DNA from: Paracoccaceae bacterium
Lineage (GTDB): Bacteria > Pseudomonadota > Alphaproteobacteria > Rhodobacterales > Rhodobacteraceae
Direction: 5' to 3'
Length of the DNA stretch: 63,559 bases
NCBI GenBank assembly: GCA_028284605.1
Contig: JANQRL010000020.1
Span: forward strand, 1 to 63,559
Shown here: positions 50,883-59,814 of the stretch, one piece after another
Layout: each line of letters begins with the position of its first letter
How positions within the stretch are numbered: the stretch's first letter is position 1
Made by a program: the position numbers and the translations under genes
The notes under the pieces: generated by a model
The model's input: only the letters and a program-made list of their open reading frames with translations
Databases searched by the model: none
Told to the model about the DNA's origin: nothing

Positions 50883-51742
50883 AGCAACTCGCGCAAAAGC
50901 GGATTCGGAAAGCGCCGGTCCACGGTGACGGCATAGAAGATCTCCGACAGGCCCAGATCGGCCTCCGATTCCACCAGCGTCCCGGCGGCCAACTCGTCCT
51001 TCACCACGATGGGCGGCACCACGGCGAGGCCCACATCCTCCCGCGCCAGTAGCCGGATCGTCGCCATGTCATCGACCTCCGCCGCGATCCGGGGCCGCAG
51101 ATCGAGGGTGCTGACAAGGGCATCGAACCCGGTGCGAATCCCTGAATCGAGCGTCGGCAGGATCACCGGATGGGCGGCGAGGATGCGGGCAAGGTCGGTC
51201 TCTCCGGCCAGCCGCTCGGGCCGGCCCACGAGGCCGATCGGCTGCTCCGCCATTCTATGCGCCACAAAAGGCGACACCGCGTCCCGGGGCGGCGCCTGAT
51301 TGATCAGAATGACGTCGAGATTGCCCGCCCGCAGCCCCTGCAGAAGCTCCGCCGCCGCGCCGGACCGCAGCACCAGTTCCACATCCGCCCGGGCCAGCAG
51401 CGGCCGCAGGAAATCGATCTGGAAGTTGCGCGACAGCGTCGCCAGCGACCCGACCCGGAGCACCTGCTGGCTCCGCCCCCGGTCCTCCAGCGTGCCGAGC
51501 AGTTCATCGCCCGCGGCGAAGATCGTATCGGCGTGGTCGAGCGCGATCCGCCCCGCCTCGGTCAGATGCAACTGCCGCCCCCGCCGCTCGAACAGATCAT
51601 GGCCCAGATGCTCCTCCAGCTTCCGGATCTGCACCGAGAGCGCCGATTGCGAGAGGTTCAGATGCTGTGCCGTTCGCGTCAGGTTGCCGTCATGGGCGAC
51701 GGCCCAGAAATAGCGGAGGTGGTTGTAGTTGAGTTGCGCCAT
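50879..51742 (-). CDS. LysR family transcriptional regulator, probable regulator of dabBA
   Basis: The 287-residue product has an N-terminal winged HTH (about 5-65; [20 protein letters not shown], then [20 protein letters not shown]) and a periplasmic-binding-like effector domain. It resembles the NhaR-like branch of LysR regulators. It diverges from dabB, with a T-N11-A dyad in the gap, so regulation of the DAB genes and of itself is likely. The effector is unknown; bicarbonate status or pH would make sense. Confidence 0.88.
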   Translation of the reverse strand: MAQLNYNHLRYFWAVAHDGNLTRTAQHLNLSQSALSVQIRKLEEHLGHDLFERRGRQLHLTEAGRIALDHADTIFAAGDELLGTLEDRGRSQQVLRVGSLATLSRNFQIDFLRPLLARADVELVLRSGAAAELLQGLRAGNLDVILINQAPPRDAVSPFVAHRMAEQPIGLVGRPERLAGETDLARILAAHPVILPTLDSGIRTGFDALVSTLDLRPRIAAEVDDMATIRLLAREDVGLAVVPPIVVKDELAAGTLVESEADLGLSEIFYAVTVDRRFPNPLLRELL

Positions 51743-51745
51743 TCA

Positions 51746-51760
51746 TTCGATTTAAGCGAA
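51746..51760. promoter_or_regulatory. LysR-type operator (TTCG-N7-CGAA) between lysR and dabB
   Basis: TTCG at 51746 and CGAA ending at 51760 form an interrupted dyad that contains the T-N11-A motif of LysR sites. It begins 4 nt upstream of the LysR start codon. A wider perfect repeat, ATTCATT at 51741-51747 and AATGAAT at 51776-51782, flanks it. Confidence 0.5.
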
Positions 51761-51844
51761 CGATTGGAAGCAAACAATGAATTTATATCCTGCGTCAGAA
51801 TGGCCTAACCCTCTGCGGACGCAAACCTCCCGGAGGCCCGCCCC

Positions 51845-53404
51845 ATGTCGTTCCTGCCGCTCCTCGCCCCGTTGGTGCTCTTCGCCATGGCCTGGCTCGC
51901 CACCAAATCGCCCGGCCGACGGCCCGGGGCACTGCCGAAACAGGCGGAATGGGCGGCTCTGGCGGCGCTGGCCGTCGCGGTCCTTTCGGCGGCGTATCTG
52001 ATCGGACATGGCCCGATGACGAGCCCGCTGATCGGCCTCTTCGGGCTCGGCCTCTCGGTGCGGCTCGACGCGGTAAGCGCCACGATGCTGGTGCTCGTGG
52101 CCTTCGTCGGCTGGGTCGTTGTGCGCTACAGCGCCACCTATATGGACGGCGAAGAGCGTCAGGGCGCCTTCACCGGCTGGCTCTGCGCGACCCTGGGCTC
52201 GGTTCTGCTCCTCGTCACCTCGGGCAATCTCGGCGGGCTCGTGGGCGCCTGGATCGCCACCTCGATCTTCCTGCACAAGCTCCTGCTCTTCTACCCCGAA
52301 CGCGTCACCGCCCAGCGCGCCGCGCGCAAGAAGAACATCACCTCGCGGATCGGCGACGGTGCCATGATCCTCGCCGCGATCCTGCTCCTTGGCAGTTTCG
52401 GCACCGGCGACATCGCCACGATCCTCGCCAATGCCGCGCCCGGCTTCGCCACCGCCCTGGTCGCCGCGTTGCTGGCCCTCGCCGCGATCCTGAAATCGGC
52501 GCAGTTCCCGGTCCATGGCTGGCTCACCGAGGTCATGGAGGCGCCCACCCCGGTCTCGGCCCTGCTCCACGCCGGGGTGATCAACGCGGGCGGCTTCCTC
52601 CTGATCCGCTTCGCCGATATCCTGCTGACCGCCCCCGGCATCATGGCCCTCCTCGTCATGGTCGGCGGCTTCACCGCGATCTTCGGCGGCCTCGTCATGC
52701 TGACCCAGCCGATGGTGAAGACCTCGCTCGCCTGGTCCACCGTCGCCCAGATGGGCTTCATGATCCTGCAATGCGGGCTGGCGCTCTTCCCGCTGGCACT
52801 CCTGCACATCGTCGCCCATTCGCTCTACAAGGCCCATGCCTTCATGGCCTCGGGCGAGGCGGTGCGCGGCGTCGCGGCGATCCGAAGGCCCGGCCCGGTG
52901 GCGATCCCGAGCGGCCGCGCGGTGGGGCAGGCGTTCCTCGTCGCGCTCGCGATCTACGCCGTGATCGGCCTCGTCTTCGGCTTCGACGGTAAGTCGGTCC
53001 AGGCGATCGCGCTCGGCGCCATCCTGATCTTCGGCGTCGCCTACCTGCTCGCCCAGGGTTTCGCCGATGCCGCGCCGAAGGACCTGACCCAGCGCACCGC
53101 CCTGGCCTCGGTCCTCGCCTCGGTGAGCTACTTCGCGCTTCAGACCTTCGCCACCTGGATGACCTACGGCACCCTGCCGCCGACCCCCGCGCCCGGGCCG
53201 CTCGAATGGGCGCTGATCGTCCTCGCCCTGGTCAGCTTCGGCGCCGTGGCGGTCGCCCAGGCGATGTTCCCGCTCTGGGCCGGCCACCCCGCTGCCGCGG
53301 GCCTCAGGGTCCATATCGCCAATGGGCTCTACGCCAACGCCGTCTTCGACCGGCTGATCGGGGGCTGGACCCACCGCGCCGCCGACCGCGCCGAGACCAC
53401 CTGA
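51845..53404 (+). CDS. dabB: DabB, proton-conducting membrane subunit of a DAB inorganic carbon transporter
   Basis: The 519-residue protein is a NuoL/MrpA-like membrane subunit with about 13 hydrophobic segments. The antiporter-type core is seen in [40 protein letters not shown] and [20 protein letters not shown]. DabB pairs with DabA to drive CO2 hydration and bicarbonate accumulation in autotrophs and many heterotrophs. GGAGG precedes the ATG, and dabA follows after 16 nt. Pairing with dabA separates it from true NuoL. Confidence 0.93.
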   Translation: MSFLPLLAPLVLFAMAWLATKSPGRRPGALPKQAEWAALAALAVAVLSAAYLIGHGPMTSPLIGLFGLGLSVRLDAVSATMLVLVAFVGWVVVRYSATYMDGEERQGAFTGWLCATLGSVLLLVTSGNLGGLVGAWIATSIFLHKLLLFYPERVTAQRAARKKNITSRIGDGAMILAAILLLGSFGTGDIATILANAAPGFATALVAALLALAAILKSAQFPVHGWLTEVMEAPTPVSALLHAGVINAGGFLLIRFADILLTAPGIMALLVMVGGFTAIFGGLVMLTQPMVKTSLAWSTVAQMGFMILQCGLALFPLALLHIVAHSLYKAHAFMASGEAVRGVAAIRRPGPVAIPSGRAVGQAFLVALAIYAVIGLVFGFDGKSVQAIALGAILIFGVAYLLAQGFADAAPKDLTQRTALASVLASVSYFALQTFATWMTYGTLPPTPAPGPLEWALIVLALVSFGAVAVAQAMFPLWAGHPAAAGLRVHIANGLYANAVFDRLIGGWTHRAADRAETT

Positions 53405-53420
53405 CCCGGAGGACCGACAG

Positions 53421-55805
53421 ATGTATATGAAGCACGACATCCTGCCCGCCCCGCTCCTCGAACTGGTCTCTTCGGCGCGGAGCGCGGTCGATATGATCCC
53501 GCCGCTCTGGCCGCTCTCGGCCACCGTTGCCGTGAACCCGTTCCTCGGTCAGGCCGGGGAGGGGCTGCCGGAAACCGCCGCCCGCCTAGGCCGCGCCGCC
53601 GGGATCGCCTTGACGCAGCCCCGCACGGTCTATCTGGCCAAGATCGAGGCCGAGGAGATCACCGAAGATGATCTTAAGGCCGCGCTCGCCACCCTGCCCC
53701 AGAAGGGCCGGCCGGCGAACGTCAAATCGCTCCTCGATAAGGCCGGGACGCCCGCCCCGGCCCCGAAGCCCCTGCCGACCATCGCCGATCTCGCCGCCGA
53801 GGTCTCCGGCCTCGACTGGCCGGGCCTCATCGCCGACCGCATCGGGTTCTGGGCCGGCAGCTATTTCGACGAGGGCCAGGCGCTCTGGCCGGTGCAGAAA
53901 CGGGACGGCGCCTATACCGCCTGGCAGGACTTCGCCCGCCGGGACCTGACGCCCGAGATCGAGGGGCTCCGGGGCTTCGCCGCCCATGTCAACGACATGC
54001 CGCTCTCGCCTTGGCGCCTGCTCGGCCGGGCCTGCGAGGCGCTAGGGGTCAGCAACGACGCCGCCCCGCAGCTCTTCCATCGCCTGCTGATGGATCTCGG
54101 CGGCTGGGCCCAGCTCGGCCGCTACCGGCTCTGGCAGACCGATCTGGCCGGCGCCGACGAGACCGATACGACGGCGACCGAACTCCTCTGCATCCGGCTG
54201 GTCTGGGAGGAGGCGCTCTTCGTCCAGTATCGCGAGGAGATCGGCGCGGCCTGGACCCAGGCGCTCGAAGACTACGCCACTGAGCCCGAGCCCACCGACG
54301 ACCACCGGCTCGACGCCATCCTCCAGATCGCGGCGGAACGCGCGGCACAGCGCCAACTCCTCCTCAAGCTCGCCGCGACCGGCCCCGAGGAGAAGACCGA
54401 CCGCCCGGCGCTTCAGGCGGCCTTCTGCATCGACGTGCGCTCCGAGGTCTATCGCCGCGCCCTCGAATCCGTCGATCCGCGGATCGAGACCATCGGCTTT
54501 GCCGGCTTCTTCGGCCTCGGCGTGTCGCACAAGGGCTTCGCCTCGGACATCGACGAGGCGCGGCTTCCGGTTCTTCTGAGCGCCGGCGTCACCTCGGAAA
54601 GCTCCGGCAGCGAGGCGGCCGATTTCGCTGCCCGCATCGCCGCGCGCGCCGCGCGCGCCTGGGGCCGGTTCAAGCTCGCCGCCGTGTCCTCCTTTGCCTT
54701 TGTGGAGGCTATGGGCCCGGTCTATGGTGGCAAGTTGATCCGCGACGCCCTCGCCGTGCCCGGCAAGAAGGCCAAGCCGGAGCCCGCGCCCCGCTTCGCC
54801 CCGGACCTCGACGCCGAGGCCCGGATCGCGACCGCCAAGGCGGTTCTCGGCGCGATGTCGATGACGGAGAACTTCGCCAAGGTGGTCATCCTCGCCGGCC
54901 ACGGCGCCAGCGTCGTCAACAACCCCCACGAAAGCGCGCTGCATTGCGGCGCCTGCGGCGGCTATTCCGGCGAGGTGAACGCGCGGCTTCTGGCGGGCCT
55001 CCTGAACGATCCCGAGGTCCGTAAGGGCCTCGCCGAAGAGGGGGTCGAGGTGCCGAAGGACACCGTCTTCGTCCCCGCGCTCCACGACACGACCACCGAC
55101 GAGATCCGGCTCTACGAAGGCGATACCGCCGCCCTGCGCCCCGATCTGGCCGAGGCGAAGACCTGGCTCCGGAAGGCCACGCTCCTGACCAAGACCGAAC
55201 GCGCCCTGCGCCTGCCCCGGGCCAAGGGTGCGGCGGATATCGACCAGCGCGCCCGCAACTGGGCCGAGGTGCGGCCCGAATGGGCGCTTGCCGGGTGCGC
55301 CGCTTTCATCGCCGCGCCGCGCAGCCGCACCGCGGGCCGCGACTTCGGCGGCCGCACCTTCCTGCACAGCTACGACTGGCGCGCCGACGAGGGCTTCGGC
55401 GTGCTGGAACTGATCCTCACCGCCCCGGTCGTCGTGGCGAGTTGGATCAGCCTGCAATATTACGGCTCATCGGTCGCGCCGCAGGTCTTCGGCGGCGGCA
55501 ACAAGCTCCTGCACAATGTCGTCGGCGGTTTCGGCGTGGTCGAGGGCAATGGCGGCAAGCTCCGCGCCGGGCTGCCCTGGCAATCGGTCCATGACGGCGA
55601 GCGCCTGGTTCACGATCCGCTCCGGCTCACGGTCGTCGTCGAGGCCCCGCGCGACGCCATCGCCGAGATCCTCGAACGCCATCCCGGCGTCCAGAACCTC
55701 TTCGACAATGGCTGGCTCTCGATGATCGTGCTCGATGAGGAGGGCGGGGCGCGCTGGCGCTACGAGCCGGGCCGCACCTGGTCCGAACTCAGCCCGACCG
55801 CCTGA
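53421..55805 (+). CDS. dabA: DabA (DUF2309), zinc subunit of a DAB inorganic carbon transporter
   Basis: The 794-residue protein has the carbonic-anhydrase-like zinc site of DabA: Cys336 and Asp338 in CIDVRSE, then His494 in [11 protein letters not shown] and Cys509 in ALHCGACGG. The 15-residue gap between the last two equals that of characterised DabA (His524/Cys539 in Halothiobacillus). DabA converts CO2 to bicarbonate at the inner face of the membrane, coupled to ion flow through DabB. GGAGG precedes the ATG. Its 3' end overlaps the convergent LacI gene by 17 nt. Confidence 0.95.
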   Translation: MYMKHDILPAPLLELVSSARSAVDMIPPLWPLSATVAVNPFLGQAGEGLPETAARLGRAAGIALTQPRTVYLAKIEAEEITEDDLKAALATLPQKGRPANVKSLLDKAGTPAPAPKPLPTIADLAAEVSGLDWPGLIADRIGFWAGSYFDEGQALWPVQKRDGAYTAWQDFARRDLTPEIEGLRGFAAHVNDMPLSPWRLLGRACEALGVSNDAAPQLFHRLLMDLGGWAQLGRYRLWQTDLAGADETDTTATELLCIRLVWEEALFVQYREEIGAAWTQALEDYATEPEPTDDHRLDAILQIAAERAAQRQLLLKLAATGPEEKTDRPALQAAFCIDVRSEVYRRALESVDPRIETIGFAGFFGLGVSHKGFASDIDEARLPVLLSAGVTSESSGSEAADFAARIAARAARAWGRFKLAAVSSFAFVEAMGPVYGGKLIRDALAVPGKKAKPEPAPRFAPDLDAEARIATAKAVLGAMSMTENFAKVVILAGHGASVVNNPHESALHCGACGGYSGEVNARLLAGLLNDPEVRKGLAEEGVEVPKDTVFVPALHDTTTDEIRLYEGDTAALRPDLAEAKTWLRKATLLTKTERALRLPRAKGAADIDQRARNWAEVRPEWALAGCAAFIAAPRSRTAGRDFGGRTFLHSYDWRADEGFGVLELILTAPVVVASWISLQYYGSSVAPQVFGGGNKLLHNVVGGFGVVEGNGGKLRAGLPWQSVHDGERLVHDPLRLTVVVEAPRDAIAEILERHPGVQNLFDNGWLSMIVLDEEGGARWRYEPGRTWSELSPTA

Positions 55806-56829
55806 GCGTGTCGCCGAATTCGATCGTCGGGGAGAGCTCGATCATCGGCGCCTCCCCGTCGCTCGCCTCCTGGCCGGCAGCCACGATCTCCGCCGCCTTG
55901 CGCCCGATCTCGCGCCGGCAGGCATCCATCGTGGCAAGCCGGCGCGGCAATCCGGCGAGCAATTCGACCCCGTTGAACCCGGCGAGCCCGACCTCGCCCG
56001 GGATATCGACGCCTTTCTCCAGCAGGTAGAGCAACCCGCCCGCGCCGATCATGTCGTTGGAGTAATAAAGGAAATCGAGGTCCGGCGTGCGCTCCAGAAT
56101 GGCCTGGGTCATCTCGCGACCCTTGGCCAGGGCCGATCCCCCGGAATAGAATTCCTGGTCCGCGATCTCGATCCCGGCTTTGGCGAGGGTCCGCGTGAAT
56201 CCTTCGAACCGCTTCCGCGCCCGATGATCGAGGGGCATCTTGGTGCCGAGAAACCCGATCCTGCGATAACCGGCTTCGAGGATCGCCTCCGCCATCTTGC
56301 GCCCGGCGCGCCGGTGCGAGATCCCGACACAGGCATCCACCGGCTCGCCGTCCACATCCATGATCTCGACCACCGGGATGCCGGATTGGGTGAGCATCGC
56401 CTGCGACGCCTCGGAATGCTCGATCCCAGCAATGATAACCCCCGAAGGCCGCCAGGACAGCATCTCGAAGAGGACCTTCTCCTCCTTTTCCGGCAGGTAG
56501 TCGGTGACGCCGACGACCGGTTGCAGTTCGGTGTCCTCAAGCACTTCGGAAATGCCGGCCATCACCTCGGGAAACACCATATTGGCAAGGCTCGGGATGA
56601 TCACCGCGACGAGGTTCACCCGCTGCGAGGCGAGCGCACCGGCGATCTTGTTCGGCACATAGCCTAGCTTCTTGGCGGCGTCCTGAACCTTCTGGCGGGT
56701 CGCATCGCTGACATCGCCCTTGTTGCGCAGCACCCGGCTCACGGTCATTTCGCTCACACCGGAGGCTTCGGAGACATCGCGCAGAGTCAACGGGCGCAAG
56801 GGTCGGTCTGGACCTGTCACAGGCGGCAC
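55789..56829 (-). CDS. LacI family transcriptional repressor (GntR-like)
   Basis: The 346-residue protein has an N-terminal HTH (about 12-65; [20 protein letters not shown], then [20 protein letters not shown] and [15 protein letters not shown] as hinge helix) and a sugar-binding domain with [20 protein letters not shown]. The closest type seems to be the gluconate repressor group. No sugar-use gene is visible beside it, so the operon it controls may lie elsewhere. The start is a GTG at 56829; there is no in-frame ATG near the N-terminus. Confidence 0.9.
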   Translation of the reverse strand: MPPVTGPDRPLRPLTLRDVSEASGVSEMTVSRVLRNKGDVSDATRQKVQDAAKKLGYVPNKIAGALASQRVNLVAVIIPSLANMVFPEVMAGISEVLEDTELQPVVGVTDYLPEKEEKVLFEMLSWRPSGVIIAGIEHSEASQAMLTQSGIPVVEIMDVDGEPVDACVGISHRRAGRKMAEAILEAGYRRIGFLGTKMPLDHRARKRFEGFTRTLAKAGIEIADQEFYSGGSALAKGREMTQAILERTPDLDFLYYSNDMIGAGGLLYLLEKGVDIPGEVGLAGFNGVELLAGLPRRLATMDACRREIGRKAAEIVAAGQEASDGEAPMIELSPTIEFGDTLRRSG

Positions 56830-57041
56830 TCTCGATGATCCGGGGCACGGCGCATGGCACCATCTCTAAAGACAAAACCCGGCATATCCAAGTCGGCCGG
56901 CGCGGAGACCCGCGGCGTGCCGGCCCGGGCCGGCCCGCGATAAACCGCTGATCGCGCGGCCCATTCCTTGAAACGATAGAGCGACTGCCACATAAACAGG
57001 ACGTTTTTCGGCCAGTCGGCCCTTGTTGCGTAGCGAGTTAT

Positions 57042-58184
57042 ATGAGTGAGGCGCGTATGCCATTTACACGGATATTCGGGACGTCAGGAACAATCGCTGG
57101 GACCGGCGGGAACAGCAGCTTCAGCCACAGCACATCGTCGAACGAAGCGCTGACCTTCATCAGCTACGGCAACATCCCCAACGGCTACTGGATCGGCGAT
57201 CGTGACGGGACCGAGACGCATACCCATAGCTTTTCCCAACTCGTGGGCGGCGCCCGGATCGAGTTCAACGCCACCAATACCGGTGAACCCACCTTCATTG
57301 TCCTCGACGGCGTGCTCCTCGATCTGAACGCGGCGGTGGCGGCGGGGGATGCCACGTTCAGCGATGGCGATGGCGAATATACGCTCACCAGCACCGGCGG
57401 CTTTGTCGGAGTGGTCGACGGCCCTCTGACGAATAGCGGGTTCATCACCCTCAACATCCCCTTCACGACCTTGAAGATTGAGGGCACCAACAACGGCGGA
57501 CTGACCAATGGCTCGGTCTATGCGCTGTCGGTCGAAACCGATCCGCCGGTCCCGCCCTGCTTCCTGCCCGGCACCCGCATCCTGACGCGGCGTGGCGAGG
57601 TTGCGGTCGAGGACCTGTCCGCCGGCGATCTGGTGGAGACGCGGGATCGGGGGTCGCAGCCCATTTTGTGGATCGGCTCGACCAAGTTCGAGGATATCGA
57701 TCCGGTCCGCGCGAAGTCCTTGCGCCCGATCCGGATCCGCCCCGATGCGCTCGGCCCGGGCATGCCGATCCGGACCCTGACAGTGTCGCGGCAGCACCGG
57801 TTCCTCTTCGCCTCGAAGATCGCCGAGCGGCTGTTCTCGAAATCCGAGGTCCTCGTCCCGGCCTGCAAGCTCCTGCCCCTGCCAGGCGTCGAAGAGGTCA
57901 CCGACCTGTCATCGGTAACCTATGTCCATATCCTCTTCGCCCGGCACGAGGTGATCTGGGCCAATGGCGCCATGACCGAGAGCCTGTTCCTTGGCCCGCA
58001 GACGCTGAAATCCCTCGGTCAGTCGGCCCGGGCCGAGATCGTCGCCCTGCGCCCCGACCTGGATCATGCTGCGACCGCCCGGCATCCTCGCCCGCGCGCC
58101 GATACCGGCAAGATGGTGAAACAACTCGTGGCCCGGCACGCCAAGCACGGAACGCCGCTGGTGGCACCGTCCACTATCCTCTGA
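57042..58184 (+). CDS. Hint-domain protein of unknown function
   Basis: The 380-residue product has a Gly/Thr/Asn-rich beta-type N-terminal half (about 1-165) and a Hint (hedgehog/intein-type) domain from about residue 172: PPCFLPGTRILTRRGEVAVE holds the splicing-type Cys173, GDLVETRDRGSQPILWIG follows, and SRQHRFLFASKI holds the His252 motif. Such Hint_2 proteins are abundant in Rhodobacteraceae and may be self-processing surface or secreted proteins. No Sec signal is seen. A start 15 nt downstream (57057) is possible. The 200 nt upstream is non-coding and AT-richer, with no clear motif. Confidence 0.85.
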   Translation: MSEARMPFTRIFGTSGTIAGTGGNSSFSHSTSSNEALTFISYGNIPNGYWIGDRDGTETHTHSFSQLVGGARIEFNATNTGEPTFIVLDGVLLDLNAAVAAGDATFSDGDGEYTLTSTGGFVGVVDGPLTNSGFITLNIPFTTLKIEGTNNGGLTNGSVYALSVETDPPVPPCFLPGTRILTRRGEVAVEDLSAGDLVETRDRGSQPILWIGSTKFEDIDPVRAKSLRPIRIRPDALGPGMPIRTLTVSRQHRFLFASKIAERLFSKSEVLVPACKLLPLPGVEEVTDLSSVTYVHILFARHEVIWANGAMTESLFLGPQTLKSLGQSARAEIVALRPDLDHAATARHPRPRADTGKMVKQLVARHAKHGTPLVAPSTIL

Positions 58185-58257
58185 AGTTCCAGACCACAGG
58201 CCCCGCAGAGAAGGCCGGTGACAAGGCTCCATGATGGGCCTATTGATCCTCGCGCGC

Positions 58258-58334
58258 GGCCCCGTGGCTCAACTGGATAGAGCAGCCCCCTCCTAAGGGG
58301 CAGGTTACAGGTTCGAATCCTGTCGGGGTCGCCA
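58258..58334 (+). tRNA. tRNA-Arg (anticodon CCT)
   Basis: The 77-nt gene folds as a cloverleaf. The acceptor stem GGCCCCG pairs with CGGGGTC with one G-T wobble; the anticodon stem GCCCC pairs with GGGGC around loop CTCCTAA; the T arm contains GGTTCGAATCC. The anticodon is CCT, which reads AGG (arginine). Discriminator G and CCA are encoded. Mobile-element genes begin directly after it, and tRNA 3' ends are common integration sites. Confidence 0.96.
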
Positions 58335-58369
58335 AAACCACCTGAAAAATATGGCTTATTTGCAAGGGG

Positions 58370-58389
58370 TTCTGCAAAAGCGTGCAGAA
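58370..58389. repeat. Inverted repeat TTCTGCA-N6-TGCAGAA
   Basis: Perfect 7-bp arms at 58370-58376 and 58383-58389 lie between the tRNA and the first mobile gene. It could be an operator or part of an origin. Confidence 0.55.
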
Positions 58390-58437
58390 AGTCCCGCGAG
58401 CTTTCGTGCGGAATTCGCTTGAAACGGGTGAAATCTC

Positions 58438-58456
58438 GTACAAAACCTGTACAAAA
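58438..58456 (+). repeat. Direct repeat of GTACAAAA, iteron-like
   Basis: GTACAAAA occurs at 58438-58445 and again at 58449-58456, an 11-bp period, that is one DNA helical turn. It lies just upstream of the winged-helix gene and may be its binding site. Only two copies are clear. Confidence 0.45.
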
Positions 58457-58489
58457 TTCGCACGTCTGAGCGCCTTTTGGGGCGATACG

Positions 58490-59344
58490 ATGAGCTGGCG
58501 GGTGGCGAATGCATGCGCCGAACGGAAGTTCGGCAGTGCCACGCGGAAGCAGATCATCATGTTCCTGGCCGACAAGGCGAGCGACGATGGTTCGGGCATC
58601 TGGTGCTCAAAGGGAACAATCCAGCGGCACACCGAGCTAGGGGAGAGCACCGTCAAGCGGACGATCCGGGAATTCCTGAAGGAAGGCATCCTGGTCGAAA
58701 CAGGCGCACGCGGATGCAGGAACGGATTCACCGTCGTTTACCGGATCGACCTGGCGAAGGTCGAGGCGTTGGAGCTGACCGTCGAGCCCGATATCGAGAC
58801 GGGGGCCACAGTGGACCCCGTCCAGACCGGACCCGGAACGGGGGCCACAGTGGCCGGGGTACCGGGGCCACAGCGGCCCCCAAACCATCCTAAAACCATC
58901 CCAAAACCCCCTACGCGCGAGCGCGTGGCGGCGGAGGATGAAGAAGCCGAGAAGGTGCTGGCGGCCTATCCACCGGACCGAGTGCGGGGGAAGGCGGACT
59001 GTCTCAGGCGGATCAGGGAGGTTCTGGACGCCGGGACAGAGGTCGAGGACCTGTTGCAGGCCGTTAAGGCCTATGCGACCGAGAGCGCAGGTTTCACCCG
59101 GTCGAAGGTTTGTTTCTCGGACAACTGGTTCAAGTCCGGCAAGTGGCGGGCTGATGTCGAGGACATCGCCAGGAGCCGTGAAGAAACCAAGACAAAACAG
59201 GCCGAGGCGCTGGCGGGCTTGGCAGGCTGGGTGACAGATCGGCATCCGCTTTGTCGTCACATCACCCCGGGCCAGGTCGATGCGTTGCTGGCCGCAAAGC
59301 TGGTGACACAGGCCCAAATCCAAGCGGCGGGTCTCAGAACATGA
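58490..59344 (+). CDS. Winged-helix protein resembling phage/plasmid replication protein O
   Basis: The 284-residue product has an N-terminal winged HTH (about 10-80: TRKQIIMFLADKASDDGSGI, then STVKRTIREFLKEGILVETG), a Pro/Thr linker with two GATV repeats, and a C-terminal helical part with FSDNWFKSGKWRADV, as in DnaT/replication-O-like proteins. Such proteins are frequent on alphaproteobacterial plasmids and islands. A helicase-loading or DNA-binding role is inferred. The start at 58490 has TTTTGGGG ahead; an upstream GTG has no site. Its stop lies just before the mob genes. Confidence 0.7.
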   Translation: MSWRVANACAERKFGSATRKQIIMFLADKASDDGSGIWCSKGTIQRHTELGESTVKRTIREFLKEGILVETGARGCRNGFTVVYRIDLAKVEALELTVEPDIETGATVDPVQTGPGTGATVAGVPGPQRPPNHPKTIPKPPTRERVAAEDEEAEKVLAAYPPDRVRGKADCLRRIREVLDAGTEVEDLLQAVKAYATESAGFTRSKVCFSDNWFKSGKWRADVEDIARSREETKTKQAEALAGLAGWVTDRHPLCRHITPGQVDALLAAKLVTQAQIQAAGLRT

Positions 59345-59484
59345 GCGCCACCGATTCGACCGAAGCGCAAACAGCAAGGCGACCCATGTCATACGCTGGC
59401 GCTTCTGACACGGGACCTTGCGAGGGGCGGCAAGCCTCCCCTTCGAACCCCACCGGCGCGGGCAAAACCCGCGCAAAGGAGCCG

Positions 59485-59814
59485 ATGACTGAGACCTTCG
59501 TCTTTCGTTGCACGGCGGCGGAGAAAGCCGAGCTGCGCGCCAAGGCCGAGGCCGCAGGCCTGCCCGCCGCAACGCTCCTGCGTGAGGCGCTTGGCCTGAC
59601 CGAGGCGCGCCGCCGCAAGCCCTTGCCGCGCGTCGATCCGGCGCTAGTGCTGGCCGTGGGGCGCATTGGCGGCAACCTCAACCAGATCGCGCGCTGGTTG
59701 AACCGCGCGATGCTGGCGGGCCGCACCGACCTCGACAGCCTGACCGTTGCGCGCCGCTTGTTAGTGATCGAACGCCAGCTCGCCCAGCTCCTCAATGAGG
59801 CGCGGCGATGCTGA
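59485..59814 (+). CDS. mobC: Mobilisation accessory protein MobC (MbeC-like)
   Basis: The 109-residue product has a ribbon-helix-helix-like start (FVFRCTAAEKAELRAKAEAA) and the MobC core VDPALVLAVGRIGGNLNQIA with RWLNRA, which closely parallels ColE1 MbeC. MobC binds oriT and helps the relaxase open the strands. The ATG at 59485 has AAAGGAG 3 nt upstream; a longer frame starts at 59341 with ATGA overlap to the previous stop but no binding site. It overlaps the relaxase start. Confidence 0.85.
   Translation: MTETFVFRCTAAEKAELRAKAEAAGLPAATLLREALGLTEARRRKPLPRVDPALVLAVGRIGGNLNQIARWLNRAMLAGRTDLDSLTVARRLLVIERQLAQLLNEARRC

Noticed and set aside
51752-53524. 590-codon open frame antisense to dabB
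   Set aside because: It mirrors the codon pattern of the membrane protein gene and lacks any known domain.
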